A stretch of 7,406 nt of DNA from Chloroflexota bacterium (GTDB taxonomy: Bacteria; Chloroflexota; Anaerolineae; UBA1429). Location of the stretch: positions 1 through 7,406 of the forward strand of contig JAAZBY010000395.1 of NCBI GenBank assembly GCA_012513595.1, read 5' to 3'. Below are positions 1 through 6,406 of the stretch, piece after piece; position 1 is the first letter of the stretch; each line of letters starts with the position of its first letter. Under the pieces are notes generated by a model, which was not told the DNA's origin, did no database searches, and was given only the letters and a program-made list of their open reading frames with translations. The position numbers were made by a program, and so were the translations under genes.

Positions 1-1
1 C

Positions 2-355
2 ATCTGCAACTGCTGCACCTGTTGCTGCGGCATTCTGCGGGCGGCAACAGAGTTCGGCCGGGCCGGCGCCGTGGCGCACTCGGCGTTCCGCAGCGCCGTG
101 CGCGAGGAGGCCTGTGTCGGCTGCGGGGCCTGCGTCGAGCGCTGCCATTTCGGCGCCCTGTCACTCGTCGATGACCTGGCCGTCGTCGACGCCGAGCGGT
201 GCGTGGGCTGCGGGCTGTGCGCCTCATCGTGCGAGCAGGGGGCGCTGCACCTGGAGCGCGTCCCTGGCCAAGAGCCCGCGCCGCCCAAGGACGAGGCCGC
301 CTGGTACGCTTTGCGTGCCGAGCGGCGGGGCCTGTCCCTAACCGATATCGTCTAG
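2..355 (+). CDS. 4Fe-4S dicluster protein, C-terminal part (5' end outside window)
   Basis: The frame is open from the window edge, so this is the last 117 residues of a longer protein. A GTG at 71 could be read as a start, but the open codons before it encode a striking Cys cluster, CNCCTCCC (visible residues 2-9), which must belong to the gene. Two classic [4Fe-4S] motifs follow: C38-x2-C41-x2-C44-x3-C48 and C67-x2-C70-x2-C73-x3-C77, a bacterial 2x[4Fe-4S] ferredoxin fold expected to pass electrons between partners. The second motif lacks the proline that usually follows the last Cys (Glu instead). A tail of about 40 residues rich in Pro, Glu and Arg has no recognisable motif. There is no membrane segment in the visible part. 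The upstream domain and redox partner cannot be seen, so no function is assigned beyond iron-sulfur electron transfer. Another 2x[4Fe-4S] module occurs in the dehydrogenase-like gene at 5080-6306. Confidence 0.85.
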   Translation: MCNCCTCCCGILRAATEFGRAGAVAHSAFRSAVREEACVGCGACVERCHFGALSLVDDLAVVDAERCVGCGLCASSCEQGALHLERVPGQEPAPPKDEAAWYALRAERRGLSLTDIV

Positions 356-398
356 CCCTGTGGTCCGCATTGCCCAGGAGGCCGGGAGGCGCCAGCTC

Positions 399-1604
399 AT
401 GAAGATCACCAACCAGGAGGCGCGTCGCCTGGCCCTCGGGGCCCAAGGGCTGGTCGGCGCCTGGCAGCCGCCGACCGGCGCGGACGGCGCTCTGGCCGTG
501 GTTGATAGGGTCGGGTACGTACAGATCGACACGATCTCGGTCGTGCAGCGCGCGCACCATCACATCGTGTGGACGCGGCAGCGTGACTACCGTCCCGACG
601 AGCTGGAGGAAGCCGTCGCGGACGGGCAGCGCCTCTTCGAGTGGTGGAGCTGGAATCACACCGCGGCCTATCTGCCCGTCAGCGACTATCCCCTGTACGC
701 CTGGCACATGGCCGTCACGGCCGAGTCCTCCTGGCGGCAGGGTTGGCTGGCTGAGCACCACGACCTGGCCGAGGAGGTCCTGGCCCGCATCCGCGCCGAG
801 GGGCCGCTGGGCGCAGCGGACTTTGCGGCGCCAGAGGGCTTTCGTGCCGCCGGCTGGTGGGACTGGAAGCCCGCCAAGCGCGCCCTGGACCACCTCTTTG
901 GCGTCGGGCGACTGTTGGTGTGCGGGCGGAAAGGCTTCCAGCGCCTCTACGACCTCCCGGAACGGGTGCTGCCCGCCGCGACGGCCCTGCCCCGCCTGAA
1001 CGACGCGGAGGCGGTGGCCTGGCTGGTGCGCCGGCTGCTGGGCGCCCAGGGGTTGGCCTACGCCTTCGGCACCTGGCGGCTGCGTGTCGAGGCGCCACCC
1101 CTGCGCGACGTCCTCGGTGACATGATCGCCTCCGGCGAAGTGGTGGAGGTGGACGTGGAGGGGCTGCCCCGGCGCTACTATGCCCTCAGCGCCATGCTCG
1201 CCGCGAGCGCGTCCGTCGACGAGGCCAACAGACTTCGCATCCTGTCTCCGTTCGACCCGTTGATCATCGACCGGCGCCGGTTCAGCGATCTCTTTTCCTG
1301 TGACTATCGCCTGGAGTGCTACCTCCCCGCGGTAAAGCGCCGCTTCGGCTACTACATGCTGCCGATCCTCTGGGGGAGCGAGATCGTGGGGCGGATCGAT
1401 GCCAAGGCGCAGCGCCGCGAGCGCGTGCTGACGGTCCACCGGCTGGAGCTGCAACCCCACGTGAGCGGCGGCGACCTCGCCACCCCCCTGGCCGCAGAGC
1501 TGGCGGCCTACGCGGCCTTCAACGGGTGTGACGAGGTCGCCCTGGGCGAGGAGCCGGCTGCCGAGCAGGCGTCCCTCGTGGCGGCGCTTGCCGCGCCCGT
1601 TTGA
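399..1604 (+). CDS. ycaQ: YcaQ/AlkX-family DNA glycosylase (winged helix, HTH_42)
   Basis: This is a 401-residue protein, close to the roughly 410 of E. coli YcaQ. The family unhooks DNA interstrand crosslinks and removes bulky alkylated bases, using tandem winged-helix domains. Seen here: the N-terminal EARRLALGAQGL segment (7-18), the catalytic Q-I-D at Q42/D44, FEWWSW (80-85), a WWDWK...ALDHLFGVGRLL segment (about 153-173), SPFDP (283-287), GYYMLPILWG (317-326) and VGRIDAKAQRR (330-340). These are in the expected order for YcaQ. The Q-phi-D motif places it with YcaQ/AlkX-like enzymes rather than the AlkZ-like ones, which carry Q-phi-Q. I chose ATG 399 because GGGAGG at 384-389 lies 9 nt upstream and homologues begin just before the EARRLAL segment. 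An in-frame GTG at 360 would add 13 residues without family similarity. The next gene follows after 9 bases, so the two are probably co-transcribed. The protein should act in the cytoplasm. Confidence 0.92.
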   Translation: MKITNQEARRLALGAQGLVGAWQPPTGADGALAVVDRVGYVQIDTISVVQRAHHHIVWTRQRDYRPDELEEAVADGQRLFEWWSWNHTAAYLPVSDYPLYAWHMAVTAESSWRQGWLAEHHDLAEEVLARIRAEGPLGAADFAAPEGFRAAGWWDWKPAKRALDHLFGVGRLLVCGRKGFQRLYDLPERVLPAATALPRLNDAEAVAWLVRRLLGAQGLAYAFGTWRLRVEAPPLRDVLGDMIASGEVVEVDVEGLPRRYYALSAMLAASASVDEANRLRILSPFDPLIIDRRRFSDLFSCDYRLECYLPAVKRRFGYYMLPILWGSEIVGRIDAKAQRRERVLTVHRLELQPHVSGGDLATPLAAELAAYAAFNGCDEVALGEEPAAEQASLVAALAAPV

Positions 1605-1613
1605 GAGGGACGT

Positions 1614-1982
1614 ATGGAACGCGCACTGTTCGAGCGCCTGGTGGACGAAGCCCTGGCCAACCTGCCGGCGGCCTTTCGCGAGCGGCTGGACAACGTCGCC
1701 ATCGTCGTGGCGGACTGGCCGGATGCCCACACCCTGCGCCTGGCCGGAGCGCGCTCGCCGGCGGAACTGCTCGGCTTTTACCACGGGGTGCCCCTGTCAC
1801 GGCGCGGCAGTGGCTATGGTCTGGTGACTCCGGACCAGATCAGCATCTATCGGTTCCCCATCCTTCTGCAGGCGGAGGGGGAGGACGCTGTGCGCGGCCT
1901 CGTACAGCGCGTGGTGGCGCACGAGATTGCGCACCATTTCGGCATCGATGACGAACGTCTGCGCTCTCTGGGGGCCTACTAG
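1614..1982 (+). CDS. minimal zincin-like metallopeptidase family protein
   Basis: This 122-residue protein matches the small bacterial metallopeptidase family typified by Acidothermus Acel_2062 (zincin_1). It carries HExxHxxGxxD at residues 103-113 (H103, E104, H107, G110, D113). H103 and H107 would bind zinc, E104 would be the general base, and D113 could be a third ligand. The segment before it (FYHGVPLSRR about 55-64, then an ISIYRFPI strand 76-83) is also typical, and the length is normal. There is no signal peptide or membrane segment, so it should be cytosolic. Physiological substrates of this family are not known to me. The start is firm: the stop codon of the glycosylase gene (TGA 1602-1604) lies in the same frame three codons upstream, and a GAGAGGGA ribosome site (1603-1610) precedes ATG 1614. 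The tight spacing suggests one transcript with the upstream repair gene, but a shared role is not shown. Confidence 0.88.
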   Translation: MERALFERLVDEALANLPAAFRERLDNVAIVVADWPDAHTLRLAGARSPAELLGFYHGVPLSRRGSGYGLVTPDQISIYRFPILLQAEGEDAVRGLVQRVVAHEIAHHFGIDDERLRSLGAY

Positions 1983-2008
1983 ATTGAGACTGCCAGACTG
2001 TGGTACGG

Positions 2009-2023
2009 GGTGTTCGGCACACC
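2009..2023 (+). other. small hairpin just upstream of the VIT/VWA ribosome site
   Basis: GGTGT (2009-2013) and ACACC (2019-2023) are perfect complements around a 5-nt loop TCGGC, three bases before the GGGGGTGA ribosome site. The stem is only 5 bp, extendable by G-T wobbles. It could modestly affect initiation or be chance in GC-rich DNA. The 54-base gap between the metallopeptidase and VIT/VWA genes otherwise shows no clear promoter or terminator. Confidence 0.25.
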
Positions 2024-2036
2024 TTGGGGGTGACGC

Positions 2037-4538
2037 ATGCTGAACCGATCCCTCTTTCACAACTCGCGCGGCGATGGCTCGGCAGTTCTCGAGATCGTGG
2101 CTAACGACGGCGCGCAGGGGGCGCGGTTCGTGCCGCTGCGCACCAGCGAGCTGACCGGCAGCGTGGCCGGCCCGCTGGCGGACCTGACCCTGACGCAGCA
2201 CTTCCGTTACGGCGCCGCGGAGTGTGACCGGCCCCTGGAGGCGCTGTACCGCTTCCCGCTGCCCGGCGACGCCGCCGTCCTGGGGGTGTGCGTGCGTTTT
2301 GGTGAGGTGGTTGTGCGGACGCGGCTGGAGCCGCGCGGCGCCGCCGAGGAGGAGTACCGCCGGGCAAGGAGCGAAGGGCAGCAGGCCGCCCTGGCAACGC
2401 GCGAGTCGCCAGACGTGTTCACCCTGCAGCTGACGGGCCTGCGGCCGGATGAGGACGTCCGCGTTGAGACGCACTATGTGCAATGCGTCCGCGCCGGGCG
2501 AGACGGGTGGGCGCTGCGCGTGCCGCTCACGACCGCTCCCCGCTACGTGCGCGGCGACGAGCTCACTTCCCGGCACGCCCAGGGGCAACCCCTGGCGCTA
2601 TGGCGAGATCCCGGGCATCGCTTCGTGCTGGACGTGATGATACAGGGGGCTGAGGCGGTGCAGAGCCGCACCCATCGACTCGACGTCGCGCCCGAAGGGG
2701 GCGCGCTGCGGGCCAGGCTGGAGGGCGGCGAGGCGCTTCCCGACCGCGACCTGGAGCTGACCTGGCGGACGCGGCGCGAGGCAGAGCGCCCGACGTTGCG
2801 GACCTTTGCGGCGCCGAGTGAGGAGCGCGACGAGGCCCACCTGCTGGTGCTGGTCAGCGCGCCGGAGGCGGCGGCGCCCGCAACGGCGGGCCCGCCGCGC
2901 GAGGTGACCTTGCTCGTGGATCACTCTGGGTCGATGTCCGGCCCCAAGTGGGAGGCGGCCGACTGGGCCGTTAACCGCTTTCTCTCTGACTTGGGGCCGC
3001 AAGAGTCCTTTGCCTTGGGGGTCTTTCACAGCACAACGAGGTGGTTCTCCTCCCGGCTGCAGCCTGTTGATCCCGAGCGAGTGCGCGCGGCGGCCGCGTT
3101 CCTGGCGGCGGAACGGAGCTCCGGCGGCACCGAACTGGGGGTAGCGCTCGAGCAGGCCTTGGCCATTCCGCCCCGCCCCGGGGCAGGGGCCAGGCACGTC
3201 CTGGTGATCACCGATGCGCAGGTGAGCGACGCGGGCCGCCTGCTGCGCCTAGTGGATCGGGAGGCCAGCCGCGCGGGGGGGCGCCGCGTCAGCGTGCTGT
3301 GCATCGACGCGGCCCCCAACGACTATCTGGCCCGCGAGATCGCGCGGCGGGGCGGCGGGGTGGCGCGCTTCCTCACCAGTAGCCCCGACCAAGTGGACAT
3401 AACCTCGGCGTTGGATGGTCTGCTGGCCGAGTGGGCCGCCCCGCTGTGGGCGGACCTACGGCTGGAGGCGGACCGTCCGTCGCTCCTGGCCAGTGGGAGG
3501 CGGGCGGCTGCCGCGGGGCAGGGGGTCAGTAGTGTGGACCTAGGGCCGCTCGCCGCCGGGCAGACCCAGGAGGTCGTCGCCTGCGTCCCGGGCGGGGCGG
3601 AGCCGCTGACCTTGACGCTGCGCGACGGCGCGGGCACGGCGCTGGCGACCCAACAGATCGCGCTAGGGGCGGGCGCCCCGGCCTGGCCGGCGGTAAGGGC
3701 ACTGTACGGCGCGGGGCGCCTCCTGGACCTGGAGTTTCTGCTGCACTCTGGGCGCGACCGGGCGGGTCTGGAGGAAGAGCTGCGCCTCCTGGGCTACGAT
3801 CCCCAAGAGGCGCTGGCCACCGCGGCGCCGGGGCCGGCGCCGATCTATGCCGAGAACGTGCGTGGCGACGCCGAGGCGACCCTCCGGGCCCTGCTGGTGC
3901 GCGAGTCGCTCTTCTACGGGCTGCCGTGCGCCGAGACGGCCTTTATCGGCGTGCGCGAGGAACGCGGCCAACGGGTGGCCGGAACGGTGCTGGTGGCCAA
4001 CGCGCTGCCGTCGGGCTGGTCGGAGGAGTTCCTGGCCCCCACGCAGCCCGCGGCCGGCGGCAGCCTCCTCCGCGCGAGGATGGCGTCTTTGCGGGCGTAT
4101 CGGGGGCTCGCGGCGAGCCTTCGTGAGGTGCGTCTTGGCGACCTGGGCGAGGAGCAGCCGGAGGCACCGGCGCGCTCGGGCGCTGCCCAGGTGTTCGCCG
4201 AAGTTCCGCGGCTGCATTACCGTGACGGGGAGGCGCTGCTGTTCTGCGCCTCCGTCGGCGATGCGCACGGGCCCCTGCCCGCCCCCTGTACCCTGCGCTG
4301 GCTGGAGGTGGTGCTCCGCCCGGACGATCGAGGGGTCGACCGGGGCCTGCTGCTGCGGATCCTGGTGGACGGGTCCGAGGTCGCCAATGTCGGGCTCGCT
4401 GACATCTTGCTGCAGGGAGGGCGCCGCCCCCTGAACATCGCCCTGGGGCGGGGCCAGACCGTCGATATCGTGCTGTTCGACCCGCACGGCGCCTGGGCCG
4501 GGGAGGCGCCACGCCTCCTCCTGCGCCTGGGCTGGTGA
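2037..4538 (+). CDS. VIT domain and von Willebrand factor A domain protein
   Basis: This is an 833-residue protein. Residues about 25-155 form a VIT domain, including the LTLTQHFRY segment (50-58), YRFPLPGDAAV (71-81) and a conserved VFTLQLTGLRPDEDVRVE stretch (127-144). Residues about 288-465 form a VWA domain with an intact metal-binding MIDAS: D295-x-S297-x-S299 in the DHSGSMSG loop, T365 in GGTEL and D393 in ITDAQ. The segment ESLFYGLPCAETAFIGV (623-639) matches the Y-G-L...T-x-F motif that follows VWA in this architecture. About 130 C-terminal residues (700-833) look beta-rich and I do not recognise them. There is no N-terminal signal peptide or transmembrane helix, unlike many secreted VIT/VWA proteins, so a cytosolic metal-dependent protein-binding scaffold is inferred. 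ATG 2037 follows GGGGGTGA at 2026-2033, and an in-frame TGA at 2031-2033 excludes an earlier start. The ligand is unknown. Confidence 0.9.
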   Translation: MLNRSLFHNSRGDGSAVLEIVANDGAQGARFVPLRTSELTGSVAGPLADLTLTQHFRYGAAECDRPLEALYRFPLPGDAAVLGVCVRFGEVVVRTRLEPRGAAEEEYRRARSEGQQAALATRESPDVFTLQLTGLRPDEDVRVETHYVQCVRAGRDGWALRVPLTTAPRYVRGDELTSRHAQGQPLALWRDPGHRFVLDVMIQGAEAVQSRTHRLDVAPEGGALRARLEGGEALPDRDLELTWRTRREAERPTLRTFAAPSEERDEAHLLVLVSAPEAAAPATAGPPREVTLLVDHSGSMSGPKWEAADWAVNRFLSDLGPQESFALGVFHSTTRWFSSRLQPVDPERVRAAAAFLAAERSSGGTELGVALEQALAIPPRPGAGARHVLVITDAQVSDAGRLLRLVDREASRAGGRRVSVLCIDAAPNDYLAREIARRGGGVARFLTSSPDQVDITSALDGLLAEWAAPLWADLRLEADRPSLLASGRRAAAAGQGVSSVDLGPLAAGQTQEVVACVPGGAEPLTLTLRDGAGTALATQQIALGAGAPAWPAVRALYGAGRLLDLEFLLHSGRDRAGLEEELRLLGYDPQEALATAAPGPAPIYAENVRGDAEATLRALLVRESLFYGLPCAETAFIGVREERGQRVAGTVLVANALPSGWSEEFLAPTQPAAGGSLLRARMASLRAYRGLAASLREVRLGDLGEEQPEAPARSGAAQVFAEVPRLHYRDGEALLFCASVGDAHGPLPAPCTLRWLEVVLRPDDRGVDRGLLLRILVDGSEVANVGLADILLQGGRRPLNIALGRGQTVDIVLFDPHGAWAGEAPRLLLRLGW

Positions 4539-4545
4539 GGGCGGC

Positions 4546-4576
4546 GGGCCGTCGGCGCAGGGGCCGCCGACAGCCC
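4546..4576 (+). terminator. stem-loop after the VIT/VWA gene, no T-tract
   Basis: GTCGGCG (4551-4557) pairs perfectly with CGCCGAC (4565-4571) around a 7-nt loop. After one C/A mismatch the stem continues with GGGC (4546-4549) and GCCC (4573-4576), giving 11 pairs in all. It begins 8 bases after the stop codon of the VIT/VWA gene. No run of T follows, so it is not a textbook intrinsic terminator. It could slow polymerase, protect the mRNA 3' end or separate expression of the flanking genes. Confidence 0.45.
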
Positions 4577-4590
4577 AGGAGCGAAGGCGG

Positions 4591-4605
4591 TGTGGCCCCG
4601 CCACA
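4591..4605 (+). promoter_or_regulatory. hairpin abutting the ribosome site of the pyrophosphatase-like gene
   Basis: TGTGGC (4591-4596) and GCCACA (4600-4605) form a perfect 6-bp stem with a 3-nt CCC loop. The last base of the stem is the first base of the strong AGGAGGT ribosome site (4605-4611). The site itself stays single-stranded, so the hairpin may keep it accessible, or it may hinder ribosome landing. This is seen in the sequence; its effect is inference. Confidence 0.35.
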
Positions 4606-4619
4606 GGAGGTATGCTAGC

Positions 4620-5093
4620 ATGCCGAGCCGGCCAGATCCCCTGGGGCCAGAGGGGGCACGGTTCTGGGCCTCTCTGGATGCCCTGGTGGCCTCGGCCACG
4701 CTGATCATCGACCGGCCGTGCGGCTCCGCACACCCGCGCTTCCCGGCCTTTCTCTACCCGCTGGACTATGGCTACCTGGAGGGGACCAGCGCCTGTGACG
4801 GCGGCGGGATCGACGTGTGGGTCGGCAGCCTGCAGCCGCGCGAGGTGGTCGGGGTGCTGGCCTGCGCCGACCTGGCCAAGCGCGATGCGGAGATCAAGAT
4901 CCTTCTGGGCTGCTCACGCGAGGAGGCCCTGCTCGCGCTGCGCACCCACAACACCGGCCCCCAAGGGGCGACGCTGATCTGGCGTGCCGCCCCTTGCTGT
5001 GACCTTGCGCGAGGGGACAACCCCGGCGAGCGGCGCCAGGCGCCCCCCGCGCCCGAATCTACGGAGGATAGTGGTTCAGATGGTAGACCTTAG
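4620..5093 (+). CDS. short inorganic pyrophosphatase-like protein, altered active site
   Basis: This 157-residue protein resembles the central part of family I inorganic pyrophosphatases, which split PPi to phosphate using Mg2+. DRP (31-33), YPLDYGYLEGT (46-56), a DGGGIDVW loop (60-67) and the D84...D89 region align with E. coli PPase almost without gaps. Retained equivalents: R43 (R32), Y51 (Y46), Y55 (Y50), D65 (D60), D70 (D65), D97 (D84), D102 (D89). Changed: the general-base D67 is G62 and K104 is E91. The N-terminal E20/K29/E31 strand and the C-terminal Y141/K142 part are not recognisable. The Ser/Pro/Asp-rich tail from about residue 122 looks disordered. It resembles the short PPase-like proteins of anaerobes, which also lack the C-terminal part, so catalysis cannot be assumed. 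ATG 4620 follows AGGAGGT (4605-4611) by 8 nt; an in-frame GTG at 4590 sits in front of a hairpin and is unlikely. Its 3' end overlaps the next gene by 14 bases. Confidence 0.75.
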   Translation: MPSRPDPLGPEGARFWASLDALVASATLIIDRPCGSAHPRFPAFLYPLDYGYLEGTSACDGGGIDVWVGSLQPREVVGVLACADLAKRDAEIKILLGCSREEALLALRTHNTGPQGATLIWRAAPCCDLARGDNPGERRQAPPAPESTEDSGSDGRP

Positions 5094-6306
5094 CGTACCT
5101 TCTCTCGGCCTTGCCAACCCGTTCATCGTGGCCTCCAGCCCGGCCACCCAGGGGCCGCGCGCCGTGCTCAAGAGCGCCCAGGCCTTGCCCGGCGCCGTGG
5201 TGATGCGCAACTATCGCCATGGGGCTGGCGGAGGCGGGCTCGTCTCGCCATCGGCCGACGACATGCTCGCCGGGCGGGCGGCCACCCAGATCCATGCCCT
5301 CGGCCAGACGGCCAAGGATCCCTACGCCTCGTTCGACGAGTATTGCCAGGCGGTCACCTATCTGCGACGGGAGATGCCCGCCGACGTCAGGCTATGGGTA
5401 TCGGTGGGGCACTTTAACGACACGGTGACCGGCGCCGTCGACTGGCGGGCTGACTGGACCATGCAGGCACAGCGCCTACAGAGCGCCGGCGCCGACGCGC
5501 TGGAGCTCCACTTTAACACGCCCGGCGTCGCGGTGGCGGGCGACCGCATCCACGACTTTTACCGGCTGGTGTTCTCGGCCACCAGGATGGTAAAGTCGGT
5601 GGCCCAGGTGCCCGTCATGGTCAAGCTGCCGGTAGAGTGTTGTGACCCGCTGCGGGCCATCGAGGCGGCCGTCCATGGCGGTGCGGACGCGGTGGGGCCC
5701 ACGGCCCGCTGGAAAGCCTTTGTCTTTGACCTGGACTGGCGCCGCTCGACCGCCACTCCCGGCGGCGGCTACGGGGGAAGCCAGGCCCTGCCGATCGTCT
5801 GCTATACCGTTGCCGAGGCCCGGCTGCAGGGGATCGGCCTGCCCATGTTTGCCGGCGGCGGCGTCTTTTCCTGGGAGGCGGCGGCCAAGCTGCTGATGGC
5901 CGGCAGCAACGCGGTGCAGTTGGGCAGCCTGGCCTGCCACCTGGGGCCCGGGGGCGTGCGCGGCGTCATCGAGGGGTTCGCGGCCTGGCTGCGCGAGAGC
6001 CCCTATGACAGCGTGGAGGCCCTGCGCGGCGACGCTCTGCAGCTCTTCCGCATGCCGCGCGAGGTGGCCGGAGAGCGGGTGCGCCGCCTGGCGGCCGCCT
6101 ACCGTGCGGGCGAAGTCGATACGGCGCTCTGCAACGGGTGCGGTCGGTGTGTGGACGCCTGCTGGTTCGACGCGATTCGGCTGGAGGCGGGCGTGGCCGC
6201 CAAGCAGACGCACTGTATCGGCTGCGGCTACTGCTTCCAGGCCTGCCCGACCGGCGCGCTGTCGGTGGATGCGGGGAGCGTGGTGGCCTCGGTCTTTGCC
6301 TCGTAG
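5080..6306 (+). CDS. PreA/dihydroorotate dehydrogenase-like flavoprotein with 2x[4Fe-4S] C-terminus
   Basis: This 408-residue protein has an FMN TIM barrel (about 1-325) fused to a ferredoxin module (about 345-395), the layout of PreA, the pyrimidine-reducing subunit of bacterial NAD-dependent dihydropyrimidine dehydrogenase. Seen: the MVDLSV...GLANPFIVASSP start, GADALELHFNTPG (137-149), VMVKLP (179-184) with K182, FAGGGVFSWEAAAKLL (257-272) and AGSNAVQLGS (274-283) for FMN phosphate. The clusters are C351-x2-C354-x2-C357-x3-C361 and C379-x2-C382-x2-C385-x3-C389-P. In PreA and class 1B enzymes the active-site loop reads S-C-P with a catalytic Cys; here it is N-T-P (T147), so substrate or chemistry may differ. 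A flavin reductase/oxidase fed through the clusters is inferred. ATG 5080 has GGAGG 12 nt upstream (5063-5067); GTG 5071 is the alternative, only 3 nt from it. The longer start at 4984 adds residues unlike the family. It overlaps the upstream gene, suggesting coupled translation. Confidence 0.85.
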   Translation: MVDLSVPSLGLANPFIVASSPATQGPRAVLKSAQALPGAVVMRNYRHGAGGGGLVSPSADDMLAGRAATQIHALGQTAKDPYASFDEYCQAVTYLRREMPADVRLWVSVGHFNDTVTGAVDWRADWTMQAQRLQSAGADALELHFNTPGVAVAGDRIHDFYRLVFSATRMVKSVAQVPVMVKLPVECCDPLRAIEAAVHGGADAVGPTARWKAFVFDLDWRRSTATPGGGYGGSQALPIVCYTVAEARLQGIGLPMFAGGGVFSWEAAAKLLMAGSNAVQLGSLACHLGPGGVRGVIEGFAAWLRESPYDSVEALRGDALQLFRMPREVAGERVRRLAAAYRAGEVDTALCNGCGRCVDACWFDAIRLEAGVAAKQTHCIGCGYCFQACPTGALSVDAGSVVASVFAS

Positions 6307-6326
6307 GGCTGTGTCGCTAGGAGCAC

Positions 6327-6352
6327 CAAGGCCGCCCGTAAGGGCGGCCTTG
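6327..6352 (+). terminator. strong 11-bp hairpin between convergent genes
   Basis: CAAGGCCGCCC (6327-6337) and GGGCGGCCTTG (6342-6352) are perfect complements with a 4-nt GTAA loop, 20 bases after the stop of the dehydrogenase-like gene. No T-run follows on the + strand. Its place between two convergent genes suggests a factor-assisted or bidirectional terminator. Confidence 0.65.
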
Positions 6353-6353
6353 A

Positions 6354-6382
6354 CAGAATACGATAAGAACCGGGCAGGTTCT
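6354..6382 (-). terminator. candidate terminator of the RRM gene
   Basis: Read on the - strand, AGAACC and GGTTCT (6382-6377 and 6371-6366) form a 6-bp stem with a TGCCC loop, followed by the T-rich stretch TTATCGTATTCT. It begins about 25 bases past the RRM stop codon. The stem is short, so this may be only part of termination, together with the 11-bp hairpin just beyond. Confidence 0.4.
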
Positions 6383-6406
6383 GCGGGTACTAGGAGGGCG
6401 GCGCTG

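Noticed and set aside
71..355. GTG at 71 as start of a complete 94-residue ferredoxin
   Set aside because: The frame is open to the window edge and upstream codons encode a clustered-Cys motif, so the gene begins outside the window.
3663..4733. Long antisense open frame (356 codons, - strand) opposite the VIT/VWA gene
   Set aside because: It is a by-product of high GC: Pro/Arg/Gln/Gly-rich, no motif, opposite a well-supported gene. The same applies to 1797-2588 and 5476-6486 on the - strand.
4984..5079. N-terminal extension of the PreA-like protein from GTG 4984
   Set aside because: The extra 32 residues are Pro/Arg-rich and unlike the family. They are the shadow of the overlapping PPase-like gene, and the family's N-terminal signature begins at 5080.
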